From Anaeromyces robustus (taxonomy: Eukaryota; Neocallimastigomycota; Neocallimastigomycetes; Neocallimastigales; Neocallimastigaceae): DNA of 12,290 bases. Below are positions 1 through 9,450 of the stretch, piece after piece. The first letter of the stretch is position 1; every line of letters starts with the position of its first letter. The translations under genes were made by a program, and so were the position numbers. The stretch covers positions 107,501 to 119,790 of the forward strand of contig MCFG01000208.1 in NCBI GenBank assembly GCA_002104895.1, written 5' to 3'. A model generated the notes under the pieces. It saw only the letters and a program-made list of their open reading frames with translations, searched no databases and had not been told where the DNA came from.

Positions 1-453
1 GTACGTAAAGTGGCTCCATGGGAAATTTCTCGTGTACCAAATGATGGTATACTTTTCTTTGAAGCTGATGCTGTGGAAGAAGCTAATAATATGAATTTAA
101 TTCCATTTGAATTTACTCATGGTGGTGCTTGGTTTACCATGGATGAAGATGATGATTTCCGTAAGATTAATGCTGATGGTAGTGGTTGGGTTGCTTGTAG
201 TGCTAAAGGTTTACTTTTCGTTAAGAAATTCCAAGATCTTACTCCAGAAGAACCAGCTCCAGCTGAAGCTGAAGTTCAAGTTTATGCTAATATGGGAAAA
301 ACTTTTGTTGAAGTTGAAGAACAAGGTGCTTACACTACTTTACAACCAGGAGAATCTCTTAATTACACTGTTCGTTGGTACCTTGCTCATACTGATTTAG
401 AACCAGTTCCATCCAAGGAATTACTTCAAGAAGTTAAGAATCTCATTGAATAA
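1..453 (+). CDS. 3' part of a DUF4380-like (galactose mutarotase-like) protein, cut at left edge
   Basis: The frame is open from base 1 (Val-Arg-Lys...) to TAA at 451-453, so the true start lies outside the window; the GTG at base 10 is only an internal Val codon. About 150 residues are visible. They read as the end of a beta-sandwich sugar-binding fold: an APWEISRVPNDG motif near the start, a GSGWVAC...GLLFVKKF stretch in the middle, then a VYANMGKTFVEVEEQG segment followed by LQPGESLNYTVRWYL. This Trp/Pro-rich order and the closing PGES..Y.V.W signature are what I associate with DUF4380 proteins, which are mutarotase-like and of unknown substrate. There is no visible signal peptide or membrane segment in this part. 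An acidic, Pro/Ala-rich linker (LTPEEPAPAEAEVQ) separates two sandwich halves. Codon use (CAA, GGT, GCT, CCA) is that of a well expressed dictyostelid gene. The coding assignment is strong; the family call comes from memory of motifs. Confidence 0.85.
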   Translation, partial: VRKVAPWEISRVPNDGILFFEADAVEEANNMNLIPFEFTHGGAWFTMDEDDDFRKINADGSGWVACSAKGLLFVKKFQDLTPEEPAPAEAEVQVYANMGKTFVEVEEQGAYTTLQPGESLNYTVRWYLAHTDLEPVPSKELLQEVKNLIE

Positions 454-513
454 ATAATTTAAATTAGGAAAAAGTAAAAAGTAAAAAAAAGGAATAATAT
501 AAATATAAATAAA
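449..513 (+). terminator. Likely 3' end / poly(A) signals of the left gene
   Basis: AATAAA occurs at 449-454, overlapping the TAA stop, and again at 508-513 in a pure A+T tail. Composition collapses from coding to A-rich intergenic DNA immediately after the stop. One or both could direct cleavage and polyadenylation, but AATAAA is common by chance in such A+T-rich DNA. Confidence 0.35.
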
Positions 514-1040
514 AAAAAAATATTTTTTATAAATCTATATAGAAAATATTTCATATAAATAAATAAATAAATAATAGAATATAAAAATTATATTATATTT
601 AAAATATAATAATATAATATAAATTAAAGAATGTAATAAAAAACTAAAACAAAAAAAAATTATTAAAGAAGATTAAATAATAACAAAGATAATTAATAAT
701 TAATCAATAAATAAATCAATATTAATAATTATATAATTAATGATTCCTAATAACCATAGTAATATTTAATAATAATAATAATAATAAATTAGTAAAAAAT
801 AAAAATATTTACTAATATATTCAGTTATTATAACAAAAGAAGTAAAAAAAAAATATTACTATAGTATAAAATATATAAATATTAAACAATATATAAAGTA
901 TAATATTTATATAAACAAATTTTTTTGTATATAATATGTAAAATATATATATATATAAAACAACGAAAAATAAATGCAAAAATAAAAATAAATTTAAAAA
1001 TAAAATATATATAAAAAATAAAAGTTCTTTTTTTTCTTCG
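454..1040. other. A+T-rich intergenic DNA, no gene seen
   Basis: About 590 bases of A-rich simple sequence. It includes short AAAT runs (around 560-575), a TAA triplet run (around 768-786) and a TA run (around 941-956). Stops are dense in all frames and G+C is very low. I see no coding or structured RNA signal. Confidence 0.7.
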
Positions 1041-1089
1041 TTTAACTAAATAAAGTTTATAATGAATATTATATAACTATTTAGTTAAA
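1041..1089. repeat. Perfect 12-bp inverted repeat, 25-base loop
   Basis: TTTAACTAAATA at 1041-1052 is exactly complementary to TATTTAGTTAAA at 1078-1089. The arms contain C and G, so they are less likely to be a pure A+T accident than most inverted repeats here. A transcript would form a stem-loop, but no transcript evidence can be seen from sequence. Confidence 0.55.
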
Positions 1090-1219
1090 TGGGATTATTT
1101 AAAAATTTTAGATTATTAATTCTATAATAATAATTTTGTTTTTAATATAATGGATGGATTTATATTCATTTTTATTTAATAGAAAACAAAACAAAGCTTA
1201 TGTTGTTGTAAATAATAAA

Positions 1220-1316
1220 AAATGGGTTAATAATATATTATTATAACTTTATCTTTTATTAATTAATTTTATTTATTTATTTATTTATTTTTAAAAAAGA
1301 TAGTGTTGACCCATTT
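1220..1316. repeat. Long imperfect fold-back bounded by AAATGGGT / ACCCATTT
   Basis: AAATGGGTTAA at 1220-1230 pairs with TTGACCCATTT at 1306-1316 (10 of 11 positions). An inner pair, about 1245-1257 with about 1294-1307, matches again with two mismatches. The centre is an A+T-rich spacer with ATTT repeats. The G/C-containing tips make pairing plausible. It could be a small foldback element, a hairpin RNA source or paired protein sites. Confidence 0.45.
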
Positions 1317-1330
1317 ATATCATAAGTAAA

Positions 1331-2636
1331 AAAAAGGAAAAAATAAAAATAAAATAAAAATAAAAATTAATTAAAATTGAAAAGGATAATATTAAAAATT
1401 AATAATTAAAATAAATTAGTCAAATGGTTTAAAATTGTTTAAAATTATTAAAAATTTATGAGTCAGATAATTTTTTTTAAAAAAAAAAAAAAAACGGATA
1501 ATGAAATAGGAAATAGATTTTAATGATTTATATATAAAAATATTATAAAAAAATAAAAAATATTATAATAAAATAAAATATAATAAAATAAAATTAAATA
1601 AAGAAAGAAAAGAAAAGAAGTTGAAATAAAAAAGAATTTAGTTATATAATAATAAAGAATGATAAAAGAATAATTAATAAATAATAAATAATAGTAAAAA
1701 TAATTAATAAAAAATAAATAATAATAAATTATAATAAATAAAATTATTAAATTTTTATGACATAAATGATGTTTTTTTTTTCTTTTTTCTTTTTTAAATA
1801 TAAATAAGAATGTCAACCATAGTTTAAATAATAATAAAAAGCCTTTTTTTATTTTTAATTAATACTTATTTATATAATTGTTTAATTATTTAATTATTTA
1901 ATTATTAATAATTATAATAGAATATTTATTTAGTTATTTATTTATAATTATTTAATTATACTAAAAAAACAAAAAAAAATAGTAAATAAGATTTGATAGT
2001 AATTTTTAAAATATAAAGTATTTAATAACTAAAAACGTAGATCCTAAAAATGTTTTAAAAATAAAAAATAGAAAAAAAAACTAGATTTTATATATTTTAA
2101 TTAGAAAAGTCCATATTTAATTTTTTTTTTTTTTTTTTACATTTTTTTTACATTTTAAATTTTTAATTTTTTAATTTTTTTTTTTTTTAAATTTTATTTT
2201 TTAAATTTTATACATTATCCATTTTGTGATCTACTTAAAAGCTTTTGTCATTATTTCATTTTATATTAAAAAAAAATTTTTTTTCAAATCTTATTTAATA
2301 TATTTTTTTTTTAAATATAATAAAAAAAATTTTTTTTTTATTTTAATTAATCATTAATCAATCAATATTATTAATAAAATAAATAAATGTATAAATAAAT
2401 AATAAATTAAATAAATAAGTAAATAAGTAAATAAATTAATAGAATTTTTTTCTTTTTGAAATTTTAATAATAATTATTGGATTTATTTGAATTATTTAAA
2501 ATTTCATGAAAAAAATAAATAGATAAATAAATAAATAAATAAATAATAAATAAATAAATAATAAATAAATAAATAATAAATAAATAAAAATTAAAATAAT
2601 TAAAAAATAAAAAAATTAAAAATTATTCTCAAAACC
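1331..2636. other. A+T-rich intergenic DNA, no gene seen
   Basis: About 1.3 kb of simple A+T sequence. It contains an A run near 1479-1494, AATTATTT repeats near 1878-1905, an 18-base T run at 2121-2138, and interleaved AAAT/AAATAAT repeats at about 2514-2588 with a period near 15. A minus-strand open stretch at 1520-1816 is an artefact of A+T richness (Phe/Tyr/Ile/Leu only). Confidence 0.7.
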
Positions 2637-3497
2637 ATCAAGAATTGATAATTTTTTTGAAAGCTATTGATGAAAAAAAATAAAATAAAATGAATTAAAA
2701 TATATATTAAATTTAAATAAAAAATAATTTATTAAATGGAAATGATAGTAAGGATATAGTTTTGGAAATAGGTGATAATAATCAACTTAATAATGATGAA
2801 AGATTAATTATTTATAGTTAAAATAAAATTGTTCTGAGGATTTAAATGTACAATCTTTAATAAATAAATTAATAAATAGAAGTCATAATTAATTACTATA
2901 TACTAAATATGGTAGTGGTTATTATAATCGATTATTATATATCATTTTTAAAAGATAACATTTTTATGATAATGAGTTTATTATTAATTTATTAATACAT
3001 TACAAAAACCAAAATCCCAGTATATAGAATTAAAACAGAATATGTTATAAATATACATTATGAAAGATTATTGTTGTTCTACTTCTACTATTGTTGATTC
3101 ATTTTTAATTTTTAAATGGTACATGCCAAAATGGAAAAGTATAATTTAATAAAGTATTTAATAAACCAAGGAATTAAAATAAATGTATCAATGTAGGATT
3201 GTAGTAGGACAGCATTACATCATTCATGTAAATATGGAAATGAAAATATTATAAAATATTTAATTGAACATGGTGTGCCAATGTAAATGAAAAAAAAAAG
3301 CACACGATAATGATATGATGATCCATTACGTTTATGGCTATTTTATTTAAACAAAAAAATGTTGTAAAATATTTAATTTGAACATGGTACTAATTATAAA
3401 TAAAATAAATTATTTTTAATTTACGCCATTACAAGTAGCCGTTAAATTTAAACAAGAAAATATTACTAAACTTTTAATAGAACGTGACGCTTATTAA
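2637..3497 (+). pseudogene. Decayed ankyrin-repeat gene with remnants of N-terminal domain and at least four repeats
   Basis: No frame is open, but protein fragments appear in order in shifting frames. FLKAIDEKK (about 2654-2680) resembles FITAIDNEN at the start of the intact gene at the right end. DIVLEIGDNNQLNNDERL (from 2753) resembles its NILLEIYNKG segment. HFYDNEFIINLLIHYKN (from 2959) matches its SFYDNEFIIKLLIYRKN almost residue for residue. Ankyrin pieces follow: GTCQNGK, then a frameshift to NLIKYLINQG (near 3127-3175); RTALHHSCKYGNENIIKYLI and EHG (about 3207-3274) with ANVNEK one frame on; NVVKYLI then EHGTNYK (near 3358-3400); and TPLQVAVKFKQENITKLLIE (3423-3482). Many stops and at least four frameshifts show that it is dead. 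An A-rich insert near 2680-2735 could be an old intron. G+C is clearly above the surroundings. Confidence 0.85.
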
Positions 3498-4190
3498 AGA
3501 TCATGAAAAGAACAATTGATATTTATATAAGTTGTCCTAGTGTAACGCGTTAAAATAAATATATGTAAAAAATAAAATATATATAAAAGTTTATAATATT
3601 TATAAATATTTATAAGTTATAGATTAATAGAATATTCTAAATATATTAAAATAAATAAATAAATAAATATATATATATATAAATAAATAAATAAATAAAT
3701 ATAATAAATATAATAAATGGGATAATAATAAAAAAATAAATACAAAATTAATATTATTATCGGTTTTTAATTTTTTTGTGTCCATTAAATGTGGTATACT
3801 TTTTATTGTAACTGATTTATGATAAAAGATTTTTAATTATTATTTAATTATTATTTAATTAATAATTATTATTTAATTAATAAAAAATAAAATATAACAA
3901 TAAAAACTATATTTCATTTACTATTATGTTATGTTATGTTATTTATATTATTTAAAAAATTAATAATAATTGTAATACAATTTTACAATTTTAGCCATTA
4001 TCCTTTTTACCACTTACCTTGTTAAAGTTAATTAATTTTGTAATACATAATAATATATTTGTAATTATTTAATAAAATAAATAATATAATAAAATAAATA
4101 AAAAAAATAGTAACATAATTTAGTATAAATAAATAATTTGCATAAATAAAATATAATAAATAATTAGCATAAATAAAATATAGTAAAAAG

Positions 4191-4271
4191 ATAATATGTA
4201 ATATATTTAATATATAATAATTGAAAAGATATTCATTGTCTATTATATATTATATATCTTACATATATTAT
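4191..4271. repeat. Imperfect A+T-rich foldback
   Basis: The stretch at about 4191-4219 (ATAATATGTAATATATTT...) is imperfectly complementary to about 4241-4271 (ending ATCTTACATATATTAT), around a loop of roughly 20 bases that contains the only C/G-bearing part (AGATATTCATTGTC). The arms are nearly pure A+T, so chance pairing is quite possible. Confidence 0.35.
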
Positions 4272-4314
4272 TTATATAAAATGTATAAAATATATAAAAT
4301 ATATAAAATATAAA

Positions 4315-4390
4315 AAAATAATAATATTCAAATATATAAAATAATAATATTCAAATATATAAAAAAATAATAATATTTAAATATATAATA
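4315..4390. repeat. Three copies of an AATAATAATATTCAAATATATAA-type unit
   Basis: The same 20-odd-base unit appears three times, with C at 4329 and 4352 and its T-mutated equivalent at 4378. The spacings are 23 and 26. This looks like slippage or unequal-exchange tandem repeats of no evident function. Confidence 0.6.
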
Positions 4391-4679
4391 AACATAAAGT
4401 ATAATTATTTATAATATTTTGGTTAAGCTCAATTATTTACATTTGACATTATAGTATGATAATATTTGTTTAATATCATAAATTATATATTTGTTACTAT
4501 TTGAATTTGAATAATTATTAAAAAATATATATTTTATTTTATTTTATTTTATTTTATTTTATAATGATAATAATATTGTTATAATATATATATATATTAT
4601 TTTATATAATCAATATTTAATAATAGTATAATTTATTATTTATTTTTATATTACTCTTTATTCTTATATTTGTATTTAG

Positions 4680-4703
4680 TTGGCTTTGTAATTTTTTAGC
4701 CAA
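4680..4703. repeat. Small stem-loop TTGGCT...AGCCAA
   Basis: TTGGCT at 4680-4685 pairs perfectly with AGCCAA at 4698-4703 across a 12-base T-rich loop. It lies in a slightly G+C-richer patch that continues with GGTAGGTCCATTTT. It could be a protein site or a hairpin; there is no gene beside it. Confidence 0.4.
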
Positions 4704-5317
4704 GGTAGGTCCATTTTAAAGAATCATTTTTATTTATTTTAAAAATAAGGTACAATTTTAAGTACAATTACAGGATTATCCCATTATTTTTTTTTTTATA
4801 TCATATGATGGACAATAAAAAAAATTAAAATTTATAATAATAATAAATAATAAATAATTAATTAAATATTATCATTTTTATTTTTAATATCATTTAATAT
4901 TATTAATTAAATTTTTTGTATTTATTTTTTAGAATATATTAAAAAATCATTTTTTGTATTATTTTGTATTGTTTTGTATTTAGTTTATATATTTTTATAT
5001 TTATATTTAAATATTTAAATACAAATTACATGTGTATTTATTTAATTAAAAATCAAAAATTAAAAATTAAAAATGATTTAAAAAAATAAAAATAATAAAA
5101 ATTATGCTGTGAAACTGTGAAATGAATTCATTTAAAAATCAATTTTTTTTTTTTTAGCTCTAGAATTTACCCATTTAAAAATAAAAATAAAAATAAAAAT
5201 AAAAACAAAAATAAAAATAAAAAAAAATCAATTTAAAATCAATTTTTGGACAATAATCCGTTATTTTTATTATTTATTTATTAATTTATTTATTTATTTT
5301 TTTGGTGATTATTTTTC

Positions 5318-5446
5318 ATGGTCCATATCCTTCTTTTAAATCATGTGACTTTCAACCACGCGCTTGTTCCTTTAAAAAAATTTTTTTTTTCAATAATAGA
5401 ATTATAATAGAAAGAAATCCTTATTAAACCTTGAACTCTATAAATA
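5318..5446. promoter_or_regulatory. Promoter-like G+C island followed by TATAAATA, no gene attached
   Basis: Within nearly pure A+T DNA, bases 5318-5371 contain ATGGTCCATATCC, CATGTGACTTTC and AACCACGCGC. About 70 bases later TATAAATA sits at 5439-5446. That arrangement resembles an upstream control region with a TATA element reading to the right. No plausible ORF follows; the first small one, near 5543, is a Lys-rich 17-codon frame. A minus-strand reading of the island gives short coding-like text with two stops, so a decayed exon is an alternative. Confidence 0.25.
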
Positions 5447-6214
5447 AGTTAAGGAGAATTAAATATTATTAAATAATATTATTTTAAATAAATTTAATAA
5501 AATTGGAACTGATATGTTAAGAGTATATAAAAAAATATAAAAATGAAATTAAAAGAGAATAAATATACTAAAAAAAAAAAAAAAATAGAGAATAATAATA
5601 ATAATAAAAAATTAAAGAAAATCATAATTGTGTAACATTTTAGTAGTAGTACAACTAAAAAATAAATTTTTTTCCATAAAAAATGACATAAAATTTTTTC
5701 ATTGTGTCACAGTGACTTAAAAAAAATTTTCTTGTGCAACATTTAATTAATTTTAAGAAAAATGAATGAGTAAAAGTAAAAAAGAATTAAGAAAACAATA
5801 AATAAAATAAATTAATAAAACTAATACTACTAAGAAAACTAAACTATGTTAATAAATATATTAATACAATCTTAAAATTACATACATAAAATATTATAAA
5901 CTATTTTATCTTATTAGATATTATATAATTAAAAAAAAAAAGTAATTTATTAAATATCATATAGAGAAAAAAATTTTTTTTATTTATTAATATTCTATAT
6001 TATATATGAAATTAAATGAAGTTAATAAATAATAATTAATAATAATGTAAATTAAATATATATATATATATATATATTTAACCATTAATATATATAATCA
6101 ACATTAATATTAGTAGTATTATTAGTGTGAAAGTAAAATAGAATATTACATTATTACATTAATAATATGATAAAAATAATAAAGAAAGTTAATGAAGAAA
6201 CCATAAACATATTA

Positions 6215-6245
<31 letters not shown>

Positions 6246-6944
6246 AAAATAAATAAATATTAAATTTAATCAGAAAAGATAATAAATGATTATTAAATAT
6301 TAATAAAATAATAGAAATATTATTAGATATTTCATATATATATATATATATTATATAATTCATTATTATAATTAAATGTCTTTTAATACTAAATATTATT
6401 ATAATTTCTTAGAATATAGTTTTTTTCTTTAGTTTAGTCGAAAGTTTATTGAGAATTTGATGATAATAATAAAAAACATTTAAATATTAAATATATTATA
6501 AATAAATAAATAAATTAATAGATAATACAATTATTATTAAATAATATTATTCATTATTGAATTATAATTATAAAGTGAATTAAATTATAATTAAAGTAGT
6601 TAGATAATAATAATAATAATAATGATAAAAAATATTATTATTATTTTTATTATTAATTGATCAAGTAAGAAATATTAAAATAATAAATAGTAAATAATCA
6701 TTATTTTTTTATTAACAATTAAATAAATAAATAAATAATTAATTAATTAAAAATATAATCTAAATAATTTGTTAGATAACTAATTAATTAAATGGATATA
6801 TAAATATTAATTAAATATTGATCATCAAATGATTTATAAATAAATTAATCTTGAAATATAGACAAAAGTATCTAACATATATGTAAGGATTTGAGTAATA
6901 AACTTATTTACATAATTGAAAATGGTCCTTTATTTATTTTTTTT
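5372..6944. other. A+T-rich intergenic DNA, no gene seen
   Basis: About 1.5 kb of simple sequence. It includes a short inverted repeat GTCAC-A-GTGAC at 5706-5716, a TA run at about 6056-6077, AAAT repeats at about 6214-6245 and an AAT run near 6608-6623. The minus-strand open stretch at 6154-6363 is low-complexity Ile/Tyr/Phe text and not credible as a gene. Confidence 0.65.
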
Positions 6945-7965
6945 TTTCATAAGATTTTCAATATATTATCAATGTGGTTAAGATTTTTATGAAAAATTTA
7001 ATTCTAAGCATATTTGTTAGGATTTTAAAAGATAGTGTATTATGCTTGAATGGGGGTGGTGGTGGTGAAATTATAGGGGTAGTTTTTGATGAAGGTACAT
7101 AAAGATTTTGATGTTGTAAAAATTAATCCTCAAATTTTAGGTATAGAAATGAAAGACGGAAAAGGTAAAATTGTCTTATCGAACTATTTCTAGTAGCTAG
7201 TTTCTTACAATGTTTCCCTTTAGGATATATCAGAAATATAATCAATTTTATAAAGTTAAAATGAATTAATGGGATTAGGATTGAAATTATCTTAAATAAT
7301 TTACGCTCCTTACATAGTTAAAAGTTTAATTTAATATAATTTAATTTAATTTGAACTCTTGGGTATTTGAATATAAATTTTTTAGTTTATTAAGTGATCT
7401 TTTTTTTCATTTGCTAAATAAAGTAGAAAAAAAATAAGTGATATAAAATGATCCAATCATTGAAGTTAAGATGTAGGTAGGAATACATACTTATTTTTAG
7501 ATACCAAAAAAAAAGAGGTTGGCTAATCTAGATAGCAATACAATAACCATGAAAGTTATAGTCAGAATCTTCTAAGAATTATTTATGTATAACAATTCAT
7601 TTATTAAAAGAATTAAAACTTGAAAATGAAGGGCATTCAAGCTTGTTACTTATAATACTCTCACCAATTAGGAATAAAAAAGTGAAGCTCTAACAAAAGT
7701 AGAAATGTAGAAAAGTTTATGAAGAAGAAGTTTAGGAATAGGAATTTGAATTAAATTAGAACAGACTCTAATGCAATTTTTTTTGTAGGTAGGTAATAGT
7801 AGCAGTTATAGTATAAGTAATAAATATTTAAGTAAGTACTTTGAAGAAGATTACAATAGGTCACCAAGATTAACAATCTTTAAAAATCTTTAATTGAAAA
7901 AATAAATGTAGATAAGGAAAGTCGAAAAAAAATAGAGATTCGTAAACTTCAGAATATAAAATAAC
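6945..7965 (+). pseudogene. Block of coding-like composition without an open frame; probable dead gene, unidentified
   Basis: G+C rises to roughly a quarter (counted over 7441-7860: 110 of 420, with 72 G and 38 C), about double the surroundings and similar to the ankyrin relic. G exceeds C on the + strand, as usual for coding strands in this kind of genome. Protein-like pieces occur in all three + frames: EIIGVVFDEG (7067-7096), KDFDVVKINPQILGIEMKDG (from 7101), FLVASFLQCFPLGYIRNII (about 7187-7243), WVFEYKFFSLLSDLFFHLL (about 7360-7416), LLKELKLENEGHSSLLLIIL (about 7601-7660) and YLSKYFEEDYNRSPRLTIF (about 7825-7881). A T-rich stretch ending in GTAG before 7789 could be an old splice acceptor. 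Stop density in any single frame is near the chance level, so the frame and even the strand are unsettled. I recognise no family. Confidence 0.4.
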
Positions 7966-8787
7966 TTTTTTTAAAATAATTTTATTTGATAAATTTATAA
8001 CAATAATATGAAAAATATTTAAAAAAAAAAAAAAAGAAATTTTTATAAATGATTCTACTAGTTATTACTAGTTAAAATTTGTTACTATAATACTATTGAT
8101 GATCTAAGAAATAATTTAAATGTATATTACAACATATATATATATATATTTTTTTACTTATAAAATATAATATTAAAATAATTCTACTAACATTAACACT
8201 GATAGTAGAATTATTTAAAACGAAATATAAAAATAATTTCAATAAAATAAATAAAATATATATATATACTTTATACTTTAATACCTTGGTTAAATATTAT
8301 AAGTAATATATCAATTGAATATACAATGAAGAAATTCTGTCTTTGTTATATAAAAAACATTAATAGTAAAGAAAAACAATTTTATTTTTATCAGTGGTCC
8401 TATTTTTATAGAAAGTATAGAAAATATTTTTATTAATATATAAATGTTTATTAATATGTTTATTAATACATAAGATTATTTAAAAAAATTAATAAAAAAA
8501 TAAAAAATAAAAAAAAAAAAGCATTCATCAATTCATATCATTAATACTACTAATTTATTATAATAAATATATAATAATAATAATAATATGCATTATAAAA
8601 TTTATTATCAAATTTATTGATATTATTTACCTGTTTATTAATATTATTTATAATTTTTTTTTTCTTGACTTATATAATATTTTTATTTTATTTTTATTTT
8701 ATTTCATTATTTTATTATTTATTATTTATTATTAATTAATTTATTAATTTTATTTATATTTTTTTTTATTTATTTATTTATTTATTT
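7966..8787. other. A+T-rich intergenic DNA, no gene seen
   Basis: About 800 bases of simple A+T sequence with one notable inverted repeat at 8176-8216 (listed separately). TA runs occur near 8133-8148 and 8258-8267. No ORF or RNA gene could be supported. Confidence 0.65.
8176..8216. repeat. Perfect 14-bp inverted repeat, 13-base loop
   Basis: AAATAATTCTACTA at 8176-8189 is exactly complementary to TAGTAGAATTATTT at 8203-8216. The arms include C and G. A related element, ACTAGT-TATT-ACTAGT, lies about 120 bases upstream near 8058-8073. This could be a hairpin RNA, a foldback remnant or a dyad protein site. Confidence 0.55.
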
Positions 8788-8856
8788 TTAGAATGATACA
8801 TTATAACAGTAATTTCTGAATTTAGTAATGGCAGCAATCTTGGGAATAATAACCAT
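8788..8856 (-). CDS. Very short open frame in a G+C-richer patch, doubtful
   Basis: On the minus strand an ATG preceded by AAAA gives 22 residues (MVIIPKIAAITKF...) before TAA. The ATG context and the A-rich flanks fit dictyostelid genes, and the patch is richer in G+C than its surroundings. The + strand of the same patch also reads well (VISEFSNGSNLGNNN) behind a TTTTTAG acceptor-like site, so strand and nature are unresolved. It could be a micro-ORF, an exon remnant or neither. Confidence 0.15.
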   Translation of the reverse strand: MVIIPKIAAITKFRNYCYNVSF

Positions 8857-9077
8857 TTTTCTATTTTTTTTTTAATTAAAAAAATTTTTTTTTAAATATA
8901 ATTATATTGTGTAAATTTAATTGACACTTTTTTTTTTTTTTAAATGACAAAAGAATAAATTAAATATTACTTATAAATATTATATAATATTATATAATTA
9001 GAATAAGTAAAAAGAAAAATAGAATAATTTGTACTATTGTGTAAAGTGAAAGACCTGGAAATAATATATTACGATTT

Positions 9078-9176
9078 TTAGCTTTGTTTATTTTTTTTTT
9101 TATAATTATTTTCTATGAACATTTTCCATGATTCAAATGCTCTATCATTATCAGCCAAATTTTCATCAAGAGTAAA
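9078..9176 (-). pseudogene. Exon-like fragment on the minus strand, gene unknown
   Basis: The minus strand from 9176 down to the TAA at 9080-9078 reads FTLDENLADNDRAFESWK followed by MFIENNY and a Lys/Asn tail. The rich, varied amino-acid content and higher G+C stand out from the neighbouring low-complexity DNA. There is no start codon in frame; an AG (at 9178-9177, minus strand) just precedes it and could be a splice acceptor. Further upstream on the same strand, small patches near 9320-9390 have GT-type donor-like ends. I found no complete gene model, so this may be a relic of a dispersed gene or a terminal exon. I do not recognise the protein. Confidence 0.3.
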
Positions 9177-9450
9177 CTTACAAATATATATATTATTATT
9201 TAAATTATTTAATTATTTTGATTAGTATTTTAATTTTTATTTTTATTTTTTTTAAATTCTTTTTATTTTAATATATAATTTTTTCATTTTTTTATTATTT
9301 ATTTATTTATTTATTTATTTATACATTTACCTTTCCATTAACATTCTATTTCTTTACTTCATATCAAATAAATAGTTATCATACCTTACAATTTTTAATA
9401 ATAATAATTAAATTCTTTTTAATTATTTAATAAGTAAAAGTTAAAAAAAA

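Larger units (their letters stand above)
3498..5317. other. A+T-rich intergenic DNA with small foldbacks, no gene seen
   Basis: About 1.8 kb, mostly simple sequence. It holds AAAT/AT runs at about 3655-3710, ATTTT repeats near 4532-4561 and AAAAAT repeats near 5175-5222. G+C rises slightly near 3755-3800, 3990-4025 and 4680-4790, but I found no reading frame, splice pattern or tRNA shape there. Confidence 0.65.

Noticed and set aside
107-400. 97-residue open frame overlapping the left gene
   Set aside because: Out-of-frame shadow of the DUF4380-like gene with implausible composition.
1520-1816. 98-residue minus-strand open frame
   Set aside because: Almost only Phe, Ile, Leu, Tyr and Lys, as expected from reading A+T-only simple sequence; no homology-like pattern.
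3980-4030. Possible minus-strand splice donor (AAG/GTAAGT) with flanking exon
   Set aside because: The adjoining minus-strand frames are broken by stops within a few codons and no partner exon was found.
6154-6363. 69-residue minus-strand open frame
   Set aside because: Low-complexity product of AAAT and AT repeats; no coding composition.
7590-7690. A 43-codon stop-free stretch (with LLLIILSPIRN) resembling a helicase motif
   Set aside because: A run of that length is expected by chance among three frames over 900 bases, and no other helicase motif is present.
7081-7965. Reading the block with TAA/TAG as Gln (ciliate-like code or all-C-to-T decay) gives long protein-like text
   Set aside because: By my hand count, stops in the best frame (about 31 in 295 codons) are at the level expected by chance for this composition, and all three frames look protein-like once stops are read as Gln. 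Both neighbouring genes use CAA for Gln, and the left gene ends with a normal TAA.
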